Assembly (NCBI RefSeq): GCF_000350225.1
Contig: NW_005179046.1
Location: 1 to 64,000 of the forward strand
Source of the DNA: Chondrus crispus
Taxonomy: Eukaryota; Rhodophyta; Florideophyceae; Gigartinales; Gigartinaceae
Length of the DNA stretch: 64,000 nt
Direction: 5' to 3'
The notes below the pieces were generated by a model. It made no database searches and was not told where the DNA came from. It worked only from the letters and a program-made list of their open reading frames with translations. A program made the position numbers and the translations under genes. Of the stretch, positions 40,453 to 50,959 are shown piece after piece. Position 1 is the stretch's first letter; each line of letters starts with the position of its first letter.

Positions 40453-41503
40453 TGTAGTGCAATACGCACCTGGAAAGGGGGGTGAAAAGAAAGGAAAACA
40501 TTTGGATATGAAAAGTATTCCGGGTTTGGGGGACACACGTGTGAATAATTGCACAGTTTTAATTTTTAATTATTTTATTTTATTTAGTTAATTAGTTGGC
40601 ATTAATTTTGCTGACACTAGATTAGATCTAGAATCTAGAGCCGGGAGCTACTGTACTCGCCCCGGCGGGGCTCTATATAACTTAGCCCTTTGACCGAACA
40701 AGTCAATAAACCAACCCGAGTTGCCGGAGTTGAATGTCGCCTTGGTCGAAGTCCGTCTCTACCAAGACGCTCCCTTTTACCTAAGCCTACGGCATCCTCT
40801 ATCGCTCGGGGTTCCCTTTTCTCTCTCTTTTATTTCCCTATCCTTTTCTATCTCCAATTCTACCTATTTTTCCCTTATCTTGTGGTGGTGCCATCGGCCT
40901 CGGTTGCGACCGAACCGGTGTAGGTGTTTCGAGCCATCGGGCGGCACAGTTGACGTAGCGCTGCTACTGTGACCCATTTTCCGACGGAGACCGTTGCAAC
41001 GACGTCTCCCTCGAAGGGCTTCGTCGTATTACGAGCCAGTGTTGGTGCCATCGGCCTCGGTTGCGACCGAACCGGTGTAGGTGTTTCGAGCCATCGGGCG
41101 GCACAGTTGACGTAGCGCTGCTACTTTCATTTCATCCCGACGGGCTGCGTTGCGACGCCCCTGTCGAAAGCTTTGTCGCGTTACAAGGTGTCGAAGAAGC
41201 TCAACGAGCATTGGCCTTACAACCCAGTGGAATCGGGGTATCTACGTACGCGCCTCACCCCACACTCGTCGAGCAATTCTCTTCGCAAGTCTCTACTACA
41301 CCGATCGCGGGCCGGGCTATTTCTCTGTGCCCCCCCCCATCAGGGATCCGAGCTACTACGAGTCGCAAGCTCGTTTAAACGGAGAAGGGAGAGTCGGACA
41401 CTCCGTAGCGCTGTGCCATCGGCAGTTCTTCTTTTTGTTGCTGTTGTTGTTTTTGCTGGACCGTCGGACCTTGGTCTCTGCCTAACAGGCGCATTGCACT
41501 ACA
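40453..41503 (+). repeat. 5' LTR of copy A3
   Basis: The 1051-bp LTR starts TGTAGTGCAATACGCACC and ends GCATTGCACTACA. U3 (CACACGTGTG at 40534-40543, long AT stretch) resembles A0 and A2, not A1. The first unit (CCGAGTTGCC) is present once, whereas the second unit (CATCGGCCTCGGTTGCGACC) is present twice, from about 40890 and 41045. From about 41455 to the end it is identical to the A1 LTR. Confidence 0.9.
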
Positions 41504-41761
41504 AAAGTGGTCTCCCGACCTAGAATTTTGTCTACTGTGCAGGAGACCTGATCAAGAATTTTGCCTACAAAAGTCCAGGTCTGGAGACGCACTACAAAAG
41601 TGGTCTCCCGACCTAGAATTGCGTACAGGAGACCCGACCTAGAAACTGCGTAAGCTGAAACGGACTACAGGAGTTTTCTCTGCGACGTAAGTTTATTCAG
41701 GTGCTGTAGCGTTTTCTATTTTTTTTGTGTTAAGTTAGGTTCTTTTTTTTTGAAACGAACC

Positions 41762-44068
41762 ATGTCGACAAGCGCACCCGGGGACGTCGGTCCCGGGGCG
41801 AGTAGGAGCGGATCGGCAAGGGCGTCGAGGATCCCGCGAGGTCCTCGCACCCGAAGCCAGGCCAATACGGCCACGGATCCCGAAGGTCAGGAATCCCCGA
41901 CGGGGATTGAAGCCGACAAGGATAACCTATCCTACAGGTTCGAGAAGATGGGCGAGGAAATTCGCCAAGAGATGACGAAAAATCTCGAGGCTGAATTAGC
42001 CCTCGTCCGGAAGCAACTGGAGTTGCAAGCATCCGAGTTCCACGCCGTTTTGGGAGAGCTGTCGGCTCGAGTGGATCTCGTCGAGAAGGAGCGAGGTGAG
42101 GCGACCGACGGTCTGGAGCCGGAGGTCCTAGCCTCGTTGAAAATTTCGGTCAAGGACGCGAGGCGCGACGCGAATCAAGCCTTGGAGTCCTTAGGAAGTT
42201 TTAGAACAAGCATCGATGACCGATTCGATCGCACCGCGCAACGTCTCAAGGACCTCGAGCAGGCCGCGGATCAAGCTCCGCAAGGATCGGACGACGAGCC
42301 GCTCCCTTCGGGTAGAGAGGGCGACCGTCGGTCGAAGAAGGACAAGCCCGCTCGGCGGCGGAGTTCCAAGTCGAAGCCCTCGAAGAAGGACAAGCGACGT
42401 GCAAGCAAGGGTCACTGTAGTGACGATCCAGAGAACCGCGACTCACAGTCGGAGTCGCTGGGTCTCTCCGAAGATGGTAACGGCGGTTCGTCGAACCATT
42501 CGGGCGATTCCGAACGCCGTTCAGAAGACGGAAACGGAATTTCGTCAAGCAAGAAAATTTCCTCCAGACGAGGCGGAGTCACTTCGTCCGCCTCGCGGAG
42601 AGACAAGGACGCGGAGCCCGAAGATGTCGCAACGCGGCGCGGGCCGCGATGGGAGGAGTTGGAGGAGCTGAATCCGACCAACTACCTCTTCAAGAAGTTA
42701 CTTTCGTACCGAACGTACCGCTTGCGGAACCCGCAGACATATTTGTCAAGTTCGCGGCGGACCGCCGTGCGAAAAATTAGGAGAGATATTCCGCCTAAGG
42801 TGAAGAAGGACAACACGTTCACAGGTGAGGACGGGGTCCTTGTGTTGGATTTTTTGGCAAAATTAGTTCAGGAGTTCGATACTCAAGAAATGAACGAGGG
42901 GCAAGCGATCCGCCTGTTGCCTGAATTTTTAAGCGGAATCGCCTTGAGACAGTACACTTCGGTGTCTCAGACGGCCGGGGCCCATCACGGAAAGATATCC
43001 GTTTGGCCGGAGGCCGTACAGTGGTTGTTGAGGAGTTTCGCAACCGACGAGGCGATCCGTCAAGCTGTGCTCGCATTGCGAGAAGTTCAGCAAAGACCGT
43101 CTGAAGACGAGATGGAATTTTATATCCGTCTGACAGACGCAAGCAATCGATGTGGAAACGTATATTCGATGGAAGAACAGATGACGATGTTTATTGAAGG
43201 ACTCGATTCGAGTATCAAGCCGATGGTATCTCAATACCGACAAGACAATCGGGACGTTTCGTTTTTGAGACTAGTTAATTACGCGAAAGCGCATGGCTCG
43301 GCGAGCCGGGCTAAGGACAAGAAGACTAAGAAGGTCACGATTCAGACGCCGTCGACAATTAGGGCGGGTAAGAAGCCGAGTGCTTCTTATCCGGGTCGCA
43401 AAAGTCACGCCGCCGTCCATTTAGCGAAGTCCATTTCAGCGTCAGATGAGCGCGGTGCGCATGGAAGTAGCGAAAATCACTACGAAGGAGCGTTAGTAGC
43501 CGAAGGCGAGTTCATTGAGCCATCGGAGAGCTACGGACACGAGGACTACGGGGACAGCGGGTCGTCAACTTTACCGACGCCTGCATACACGACGGAGTCG
43601 TTTTCAGAGCCCACGGATCCCGTGATGATGTTTCGGGGGCGCGGCCACACGCCGGCGCCGCGCATTCCGATGGAAGACAAGGGTACAACGTTTCGAAGGC
43701 CAGGCTGGATGGGAAGGCCGCAACGTCAAGGAAGGCCGCCGGCCCGTGGAGGACCTAGGACGCCGTATCCCGTCAAGACGCACGGTCTGGTGTGCTATCA
43801 TTGCTATGAAAAGGGGCACGCCGCGCCAACGTGCATTCTTTCCCTCCGGGAAATGCACCGAGTTTTGGAAAATTATGAGGCGTTGTCTCCGATGGAGAAG
43901 TTAGGGATACCATCGACGAGTTACCTGAAGGTCAAAAATTGGTTCGATTCGCAGACGGCGAGCACGCCGAGTGCTTCAACGCCGAGGTCGAACCAACCCT
44001 TCAGAGGGCCCACCGCGGGGCCCGCGCCGTCGGATGTGAGAAGGATCCCGCAGCGGCAGGAAAACTAG
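41762..44068 (+). CDS. gag: Gag polyprotein, copy A3
   Basis: This is an intact 768-residue Gag nearly identical to that of A1; I count about ten amino-acid differences, for example Gly-Ser-Phe for Gly-Arg-Phe near residue 148. The architecture is the same: disordered charged N-terminus, coiled coil, Lys/Ser-rich stretch, capsid-like domain, CCHC knuckle CYHCYEKGHAAPTC and the ending QRQEN. The stop TAG (44066-44068) directly follows GGAAAAC. This copy could supply Gag to A2, whose Pol is intact. Confidence 0.92.
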   Translation: MSTSAPGDVGPGASRSGSARASRIPRGPRTRSQANTATDPEGQESPTGIEADKDNLSYRFEKMGEEIRQEMTKNLEAELALVRKQLELQASEFHAVLGELSARVDLVEKERGEATDGLEPEVLASLKISVKDARRDANQALESLGSFRTSIDDRFDRTAQRLKDLEQAADQAPQGSDDEPLPSGREGDRRSKKDKPARRRSSKSKPSKKDKRRASKGHCSDDPENRDSQSESLGLSEDGNGGSSNHSGDSERRSEDGNGISSSKKISSRRGGVTSSASRRDKDAEPEDVATRRGPRWEELEELNPTNYLFKKLLSYRTYRLRNPQTYLSSSRRTAVRKIRRDIPPKVKKDNTFTGEDGVLVLDFLAKLVQEFDTQEMNEGQAIRLLPEFLSGIALRQYTSVSQTAGAHHGKISVWPEAVQWLLRSFATDEAIRQAVLALREVQQRPSEDEMEFYIRLTDASNRCGNVYSMEEQMTMFIEGLDSSIKPMVSQYRQDNRDVSFLRLVNYAKAHGSASRAKDKKTKKVTIQTPSTIRAGKKPSASYPGRKSHAAVHLAKSISASDERGAHGSSENHYEGALVAEGEFIEPSESYGHEDYGDSGSSTLPTPAYTTESFSEPTDPVMMFRGRGHTPAPRIPMEDKGTTFRRPGWMGRPQRQGRPPARGGPRTPYPVKTHGLVCYHCYEKGHAAPTCILSLREMHRVLENYEALSPMEKLGIPSTSYLKVKNWFDSQTASTPSASTPRSNQPFRGPTAGPAPSDVRRIPQRQEN

Positions 44069-47000
44069 AGAGGGGAATCTCGCATGAGTCGCGAGAGGCA
44101 CAGGGTCGACGTACTGTGCCCGGGGCTCAGCCCCGTTCCCTGTCTCTAAAGGAAAAGTCAGGCCTCGAGGAGGAGGTTGTTGGATTGGTGGATAAGCCCA
44201 AAGGGCCAGCTCAAGTCAAGAAAATTTTGAGCCCAGCCCGAGATCATCCGCTGGAAGAAGTTCGGAGACCCCGGTACAGGGTTAAGCGAAGGGAATGCCC
44301 AGAGAAGATTTTGGTTCTTGCGCGAAAAAACTACAAAGTGTACGCGGACATTGGACCAACAGTCGGATTGATGAGCCGGGTGTTGTCTGTTTTAGACACC
44401 GGCGCGGGACCAAACCTTGTGCGAAAATCGGAACTCCCAGCTGGAATGGAATCTCTAGTGTCCTACGGACCGACCCAAGATATCGGCGACGCGAACAATA
44501 GGCCACTCCGGACTCTCGGCACAATTAGAATGCCTGTGAGGTTTGGAAAATTTGTGGCCGCAGCCGAGTTTATTGGATGCGAAAAACTAGCCGTCCCGCT
44601 AATTCTAGGCGCGGACTACTGTGACCGGGTTGTGGAAGCAATTTATCCAAGGAAGAAAACGGTTGAGTTGGCGGATTTCTCGGAGGTTCCGATAGTTAGG
44701 CGGTTCTCGACGAGAAGAGGGAAGAAAAATCTCGTCCCGGGAGAGGACGAGAATGATGGAAAGGTGGAGCGAATTTCCCCTAAGGTAAAAGTGGCAAGAG
44801 CCACGACTATCGAGCCAGGGACGCAACGCGTCGTGGAATGCACCTCGAAGAGGGCGGGCTTGGTTGTGGTTCAGCCGTACTCGTCGTTGTACGAAAGGCA
44901 CGGGTTGACGTGCACGAATGGTGTCGTTCAGGTTGAGCCTGACAGGCCATTTCGTTTACTCGTTGCGAATATTAGGACGTACCCTGTCAGGGTGCAAAAA
45001 GGCCAAGTGGTGGCAGAATTATTACCGCACCCGAGAGCCGCGCTCGAGAGCAAAACCACCATTGGTGAAGTTCTCGGAATTCAAGAAAGGAAGAACAAAA
45101 ATTTTCCTAATTCCACCAAGACGCCTACGGGCGAGACAAGATGCGAACCGTCGGATCAAGCGCGCGAGGACCAGCCAGAAGAACGGTCGGCAGGGCTCTC
45201 CGCGTCGGCAGCTACGAAGCCGCAACGCAAGATTGAGCCCCCACCGCCGGACGTGGAGGACCTCGACCTGAGCCACGTGCCGGAACGGCTGCGCGAGCAG
45301 TTCCGTCGGATGTTGAAGAAGTATTCAAGGATGTGGGATGGGACGCTTGGCGAAATTAATACCACAGTCCATCGGATCGAGTTGATCCCCAAGACTCGTC
45401 CCATCGCACAAGCCCCGTATCGGGCCGGGCCTAAAGCCCGCAAAGTAGAAGATGCAGAGGTGCAGAAGATGTTGGAGGCAGGAGTGATAGAAACAGCGCA
45501 GTCAGAATGGGCGTCGCCCGTGTTGCTGGTGCCCAAGCCGGATGAGTCAATGCGTTTTTGTGTAGACTACCGCAGGTTGAACGCAGTGACGGTGAAGGAC
45601 ACGTACCCCTTACCGCGCATGGATGAGTGCCTGGACTCGCTTGGTGACACCAAGGTTTTCTCCGCGTTGGACGCGATCTCGGGATATTGGCAGATGCCTA
45701 TTCCTGAGCGCGACCGCGACAAAACCGCATTTTCGTGTCACTCAGGACTGTATCGCTTCTCAAGAATGCCCTTCGGGCTAACTAACGCGCCAGCGACGTT
45801 TCAGAGAGCAATGGATATCCTGCTCTCTCCGTTCCGTTGGAAGTGCTGTTTGGTGTATCTGGACGACATAATAATTCTTAGCAAGTCGTGGGAGGAGCAC
45901 ATCGTGCACGTGGATGAAATACTTTCTGTATTGGAGAAGGCAGGTGTGAAGCTCAAGCTTCGCAAGTGTGAATTTTTCGTCGAAAAGATCAAGTACCTGG
46001 GCCATGTAGTTCGGCCAGGTACATTGGAAGTGGACGCTGCGCGAACCGTCGCATTGGAACAAGTGAGGTATCCTCAAACGCAGACCCAGCTCAGGAGCTT
46101 CTTGGGACTTTGTAATGTCTACCGCAGATTCGTTCCGCATTATGCGAAAATCGCGCATCCGCTCAATCAACTGTTGAAGAAGGGACAACCGGTCCAGTTG
46201 GAAGGATTCGACGAACCGTGCGAGAAAGCTTTTCATAAGCTCAAGGACGCCATCTTGGCACCGCCGGTGTTGGCGCTGCCGAAGAAGGACCTACCCTACT
46301 CGGTAGATACCGCTGCAAGCGACTACCAAATAGGCGCTGCACTATTTCAAACACACCCGGATGCGCAACGCAAACCCATCGGGTTCTTTTCAAGAACGTT
46401 AGCCGCAGCCGAGAGAAAATATTCTGTATCAGAAAAAGAATGTCTAGCGGTAATTTGGGCCGTACAGACTTTAAGACCATATCTATATGGCGAGCACTTC
46501 ATTGTGCATACAGAACATGCCTCATTGAGGTGGTTGATGAACGTAACCGACCCCAGCGGGAGATTAATCCGATGGAGGCTCCGCCTTTCGGAATTCGATT
46601 TCGAAATCAAGTACAAGAAGGGCAAGGCGAACAGCCAAGCGGACGCTTTGTCAAGGTTGCGAACCGCAGGAGAAACCGTCGACGAAATCGGCAACGAAAT
46701 TCCATGCTTTATGGCCGAACCGGCCGAGGGAACGGTGGAGGACGAGGACAGTTTTGACGGGTTAGACGACATCCTCGCTCTTGAGGGGGGGACCGCCCCT
46801 AATCGCCTCGATCAATTCCAAGCTGTCACTCCGGAGGAGCTCATTCGCCAGCAAGCCGTCGACCCCTTCTGCAACCGCATCAAGGAAGAAATGGACGCCG
46901 GAAAGGTGAGAACGTTCAGCACGGAGACCGAGGAACTCGAAGGAACTCTATGCCGTACCGCGGCGGAGTTTGTACAAGTGGTAATACCACAATCGTTAAG

Positions 47001-48522
47001 GGACGGCGTCCTAGGGTTGAGCCACTACGCAAAATTGGCAGGCCACCCGGGAGGCAGGAAACTTTACAAGACTTTGAGAAGGTATTTTTATTGGCCTACG
47101 ATGGCCCTAGATTGCTATGCAGTCGCGAAGAATTGCGCCGCATGTGCGCGGGAAAGGGTGAAGTTAAGAAAAAACACGAAGGAAATGAAGCTGTTCACGC
47201 CCAAAGCGCCGCTGGAATTTGTCGCCATCGACATCCTCGGCGAGCTAATTACAACTAAGCGAGGAAATCGGTATATTCTCGTGATCAGCGATCGATACTC
47301 GAAACTGGTACGAACCGTACCGTTGAAGAAGATATCAGCTGCGCACATCGCACAAGCCTTCGTTCACCATTGGGTATTCGTGTACGGACCGCCGGTCAAG
47401 CTGCTGTCCGACAATGGAACACAGTTCACGGCCCGGTTCTTTCAGAACGTCTGTCGAATTCTCGGCATCCGCAATGTGTTCACGACTACGTACCACCCGC
47501 AAGCCAACGGCCAAGTTGAGAGATTTAACCGCACGCTGACTTCCGCGTTGCGAAAATACGTTGGAGAGCACCCCAAGGACTGGGACTTATTTAGCGACGC
47601 TGTGACGTTCGCCTACAACACACAAGTTCATCGAACTACGAACATTGCGCCCTTCGAGCTGGTGTTGGCTCGGGCGCCGAGAAACATTGCGTTACAAGCG
47701 CAACCAACATTGGAGAATTTCAGCTCGTCACGAGCATACTACCTGAAACGGCAGTCGTGGTTGGAGAGCCTAATGCGAGGCGCCGATAGGAGTTTGCGGA
47801 AGGAACAAGCCCGGTACAAGCGAAATTTCGACGCACGCCTTCGCAAACCGCAATATGAGATCCCACCGGGGTCCTACGTGTTCCTCCGGAAGGAGCAGGG
47901 CACGGCTAGCGAACCGAAACACAAGCTGGCGCAAGTCGCTACAGGACCTTATCAGGTCAGAAGATCGGATCAACATACGGTACTCATTGCCATTGGCGAT
48001 CAGGAGGAACGCGTATCGCGAGACAGGGTGGAGTTAGCCCCAAGCCCGATGGAATACGCGCCGATAACTGGCCTACGTCAAGCGCTACAGTTCCTGGGAG
48101 CGCCGGAGCTAAACGAAGAAGGAGAGGTAATGGGGGACGAGGAGTGTCCTCACACCCGTGCGCCTACGTCAGGGGACCAGGACAATTCAATTAGTCAAGC
48201 GCCGACAGCGGAGACATCTCCGGACCTACGCGATTTCGGAAAGTCCAGAGGAGAGGACGAGTTGGAAGATCTTCAGGAGGGGGAAGGACACAGTTCAGAG
48301 AAAGGAGAGGAAACGGAAAATACGGAATACGTAATCGATCGGGTCGCCGACCACGATTATCAAAATGGTAACTTGATTCTCAAGGTGGAATGGTACGGCT
48401 ATACGCCCGAGGACGCGACGTGGGAGCCCATTGAGCAATTACCCCGCAGTGCGGCCGTCACGTATTTCCGGAGGAAGAAACTGCCCCTCCCGCCGCAAGT
48501 CGCACGGGCGAGACCAGGATGA
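44059..48522 (+). CDS. pol: Pol polyprotein with chromodomain, copy A3, RNase H active site changed
   Basis: The frame is open from 43939 to 48522 and entered by -1 shift at 44059-44065. Counting from 43939, protease LDTGAG is at residue 153 and RT YLDD at 640-643. In RNase H the first catalytic Asp (TDAS in A1 and A2) is Ala (GCT, 46312-46314, residue 792), and the Asp of HTDHASL is Glu (46513-46515, residue 859). Integrase has the finger, MDILG-like first Asp (AIDILG), SDNGTQFTARFF and NGQVERFN. The chromodomain at the end reads EYVIDRVADHDYQNGNLI and VEWYGYTPEDATWEP. So the ORF is full length but probably cannot degrade the RNA strand during reverse transcription. Confidence 0.9.
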   Translation, partial: GKLERGISHESREAQGRRTVPGAQPRSLSLKEKSGLEEEVVGLVDKPKGPAQVKKILSPARDHPLEEVRRPRYRVKRRECPEKILVLARKNYKVYADIGPTVGLMSRVLSVLDTGAGPNLVRKSELPAGMESLVSYGPTQDIGDANNRPLRTLGTIRMPVRFGKFVAAAEFIGCEKLAVPLILGADYCDRVVEAIYPRKKTVELADFSEVPIVRRFSTRRGKKNLVPGEDENDGKVERISPKVKVARATTIEPGTQRVVECTSKRAGLVVVQPYSSLYERHGLTCTNGVVQVEPDRPFRLLVANIRTYPVRVQKGQVVAELLPHPRAALESKTTIGEVLGIQERKNKNFPNSTKTPTGETRCEPSDQAREDQPEERSAGLSASAATKPQRKIEPPPPDVEDLDLSHVPERLREQFRRMLKKYSRMWDGTLGEINTTVHRIELIPKTRPIAQAPYRAGPKARKVEDAEVQKMLEAGVIETAQSEWASPVLLVPKPDESMRFCVDYRRLNAVTVKDTYPLPRMDECLDSLGDTKVFSALDAISGYWQMPIPERDRDKTAFSCHSGLYRFSRMPFGLTNAPATFQRAMDILLSPFRWKCCLVYLDDIIILSKSWEEHIVHVDEILSVLEKAGVKLKLRKCEFFVEKIKYLGHVVRPGTLEVDAARTVALEQVRYPQTQTQLRSFLGLCNVYRRFVPHYAKIAHPLNQLLKKGQPVQLEGFDEPCEKAFHKLKDAILAPPVLALPKKDLPYSVDTAASDYQIGAALFQTHPDAQRKPIGFFSRTLAAAERKYSVSEKECLAVIWAVQTLRPYLYGEHFIVHTEHASLRWLMNVTDPSGRLIRWRLRLSEFDFEIKYKKGKANSQADALSRLRTAGETVDEIGNEIPCFMAEPAEGTVEDEDSFDGLDDILALEGGTAPNRLDQFQAVTPEELIRQQAVDPFCNRIKEEMDAGKVRTFSTETEELEGTLCRTAAEFVQVVIPQSLRDGVLGLSHYAKLAGHPGGRKLYKTLRRYFYWPTMALDCYAVAKNCAACARERVKLRKNTKEMKLFTPKAPLEFVAIDILGELITTKRGNRYILVISDRYSKLVRTVPLKKISAAHIAQAFVHHWVFVYGPPVKLLSDNGTQFTARFFQNVCRILGIRNVFTTTYHPQANGQVERFNRTLTSALRKYVGEHPKDWDLFSDAVTFAYNTQVHRTTNIAPFELVLARAPRNIALQAQPTLENFSSSRAYYLKRQSWLESLMRGADRSLRKEQARYKRNFDARLRKPQYEIPPGSYVFLRKEQGTASEPKHKLAQVATGPYQVRRSDQHTVLIAIGDQEERVSRDRVELAPSPMEYAPITGLRQALQFLGAPELNEEGEVMGDEECPHTRAPTSGDQDNSISQAPTAETSPDLRDFGKSRGEDELEDLQEGEGHSSEKGEETENTEYVIDRVADHDYQNGNLILKVEWYGYTPEDATWEPIEQLPRSAAVTYFRRKKLPLPPQVARARPG

Positions 48523-50139
48523 GCTCCATATGCAATGTGATGATGGAAAGCAAAAAGAAGACGCGAGCCGCAACCAGTTTCCTCTGTTTTTACCTTCTTA
48601 ACTATTCTGTTTCGTTTTTGTTTTTTTGGTTGTTTTGTTTTTTATGTTTGTTTTCCCTTCCCGAGATGCACCTAGGTCGGTCATTCCGGAAGGATCGTGC
48701 GTAATGTCAGAAGAACACGACAGGCGCCCAAGGGCGACAAGGGACTGCGAACCGCCGATCGTGATTAAGGCTACACGCTGTATCTCGAGTCGAGGAAGGA
48801 GAGGACGGATCACGTGAAGGAAGTTCAGAGAGACAAGTGTCGCGAGGAAAAACGCGGAACAAAGAAGGGTTGTGTGAATTTTAACAATGATCCGTGAACG
48901 GCACCGACGATTGAGAGGCATAGGGCGTTAAGAAAGGCGTGAAGTCGAGTTCGAGAGACTGGGACGGCCGGTAACACACCACCGGTGTCGCCCACGCCCA
49001 GAATGAGTCGAATAGAAGCCCTGATGGGAACGTCGTTGACGTACAGCGATCGATCGTGCGATACCACGCCTAGCGTTTGTCTGATTCTTCTGTCGTCAAT
49101 TCTTTTTTTTTGTTTTGTATCGCGCAGAAGGACGCGCACGGAAGCGAGAAAGGGTAAATTCCTGTCGACAAGACAACCTCCCGTAGTTCGGGGGGGAGCC
49201 AAAAGGGATAACGCCGAGTCGGTCGGAATGCTGTCCCGCGCAGGAAGAACGAGAAGGTGTGGAAAAGAGGCAGTTGAAATGCGCGGGCACGCGCACGTGA
49301 ACGAGACGAATCAAGAGGACGTGGACGATGTGAAGCGCACCGCGGAGAGAGAGTAGCGATAGTCGCCGGAATCGCGATCACAGGAAATGAGAGAAGGAAA
49401 CTGGAATGAGTTAGGCGATTCTGCATCGGACCCCCTCACATGAATGAAGCAGCGTGCGCTGCCATGCCATGAAATGGAAAAATTTACTGTAGTCTCAGGC
49501 TGAGGTAATACACCTCCTTGGATACGATCACGCGTTGCCGCCGCGCACACGTGAAGGGACGCTTGGATCAGTGACACGCCCTCGTGGGGCATGATTTAAT
49601 CAAAAAAATGGGGATGCCGGCAGGGAGCTGCTGGACGGGCGGTGAAAGTTGAAAATTGAACACTGGTCAGTCTTCGAAATTTTAATCAAAATTAAGGGAA
49701 GGTCAGGGGAGGTGTGGGTGAGCTTAGGGGCTGGCATCAGCACAGCGAGATTCCGAGGGAAGCGGAAAATGAAGATCGGATGTGCGTGGGAAATTGGCAG
49801 AACACAGTCGGGCTGCCCCGCGACGGGGGGGGGGGGTGTGTTGAGTCGCTGGCTGGAAGGTCGAATCATAAATAAACCGTGTGAATTACAGACACAGAGC
49901 TGTTTCGCACAGCTAAAATTCACGGAATGGCCGCCACCGGTTCGGAGGGCGGAGGAGAAGGGCGTGGGGGAGGGCGCTACCATCGTGCCGCACATGGGGA
50001 AACCGGACGAGGATGAGGAGAAGGTGCCGACAGTTTCACCGTCTCCTTTGGGAAAGCTCCCCTCTGGCACCGCCGCCCCACTCCGTAGCTGTAGTTGTCT
50101 TCCTCTCCTTTAGCGTGCTGCTACTCTACGGCGCCTACC
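48523..50139 (+). other. Non-coding stretch of A3 after pol, up to family B insertion
   Basis: No credible gene is present. T-rich tracts lie at 48585-48655 and at 49085-49120; the second ends ATCGCGCAG (49127), like a 3' splice site. The segment 49672-49698 (TTCGAAATTTTAATCAAAAT) is shared with A1 at 20124-20150, which confirms homology of these regions. A run of ten Gs lies near 49830. The remaining frames are short. Confidence 0.55.
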
Positions 50140-50818
50140 TGTAGTATAACCCCCCTGGGGCTTTTAGTTAGATTAGATCAACAACGGGATCCAATACTGT
50201 AGGGCCCGATGCTCTACAGTACTACGGCGCGTGGCCACGTGTACCCCTCGGGTACAGGGCGCACGCGCAGCACACGTGTCCACGTGTCCGCGCGGGACAG
50301 AAGCGCGCGCACACACGTGTACTGTCTGCCACGATGGCTGACAGTATTACAGTACGGTCCGATCTGTGCTACAGTAGTCCACTACAGTACTTCGGTACTG
50401 TAGTGCTATAGATTGTTTGTATATTAAATATGGAGCGGGCCGGCGGCGGGGGAGGTGGAGAAGCACGGACTTGTCACCCACCGACCGTCAAGGTCCGACT
50501 TCCCGCTTATTCTAAGGAAACGCTTGCTAATTACCTTAGAGAAGCACCGCGCACGGGTTGAGGACGCGCACGGCACGCCCACGAGCCGGCTCCGACTTCG
50601 CCTGTCGGTACTGGATCGTTACCCAGTATCGCGCCGGAGCGTCGAGGCGTCGAACCGCTCGCGCGTGCCCGCGTCCTCCCCGTCCCGCTCTACCACGCTA
50701 TCCGGGCCCGCTGCCCGGTGCTGTTAGCTGGTGTCCCGCTTCACCTCCGCCTTCCTGATCGACAAGGGTCTCGGTTGAACTGTGCATAGACCCCTATCGC
50801 TAGGGTGTTTATGCTACA
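50140..50818 (+). repeat. 5' LTR of copy B2
   Basis: This 679-bp LTR starts TGTAGTATAACC and ends TTTATGCTACA. It aligns with the LTR at 3300-3919 but is strongly diverged, with many ACGTGT, GTAC and CTACAG words in its U3. It contains a hairpin at 50380-50405, followed by TATATTAAATA (about 50420-50430) and the AGCGGGCCGGCGGCG block. Confidence 0.88.
50380..50430 (+). promoter_or_regulatory. Structured core promoter of family B LTR
   Basis: The stem CACTACAGTAC pairs with GTACTGTAGTG across a TTCG loop (50380-50405), then TATATTAAATA follows. In copy B1 the same place (3480-3501) is a 22-bp palindrome in which two stem pairs are changed on both sides together, so pairing is kept. Confidence 0.6.
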
Positions 50819-50820
50819 GT

Positions 50821-50838
50821 TGTTCTCCCGAGCTAGAA
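50821..50838 (+). promoter_or_regulatory. Primer binding site of family B
   Basis: TGTTCTCCCGAGCTAGAA lies 2 bp after the LTR and differs from the family A site (TGGTCTCCCGACCTAGAA) at two positions. Families A, B and C therefore seem to use the same primer RNA. Confidence 0.5.
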
Positions 50839-50959
50839 GACCCTGGAGTGCGATCTCCGAGAAAACTTCGGCTTCCCTCCGCGACCCGATCGCGTCGAGA
50901 TCAGCCAAGAGCTCGAGCCCTCGATCCGCTCTGAAGCGACGGATCCGAGTCCGGCCGCT

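Larger units (their letters stand above)
40453..50139 (+). mobile_element. Family A chromovirus copy A3, inserted in A2 gag
   Basis: 5' LTR (40453-41503), leader, intact gag and an open pol to 48522 are followed by 1.6 kb of non-coding sequence. That sequence is interrupted at 50140 by a family B element. No antisense ORF or 3' LTR is visible before the window ends, so the rest lies beyond B2 or is lost. Flanking GAGGT (40448-40452) is the expected 5-bp duplication; its partner is outside. Internal sequence is near-identical to A1, but the LTR is of the other U3 type. Confidence 0.88.

Noticed and set aside
40980..41040. Repeated units in LTRs considered as a CRISPR-like array
   Set aside because: Only two diverged units of about 100-150 bp, inside an LTR of a eukaryotic element; no regular spacers.
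49600..50113. Overlapping plus and minus frames of about 155 codons before the B2 LTR
   Set aside because: They lie in the A3 non-coding stretch and are not open in the homologous part of A1 (20100-20250).
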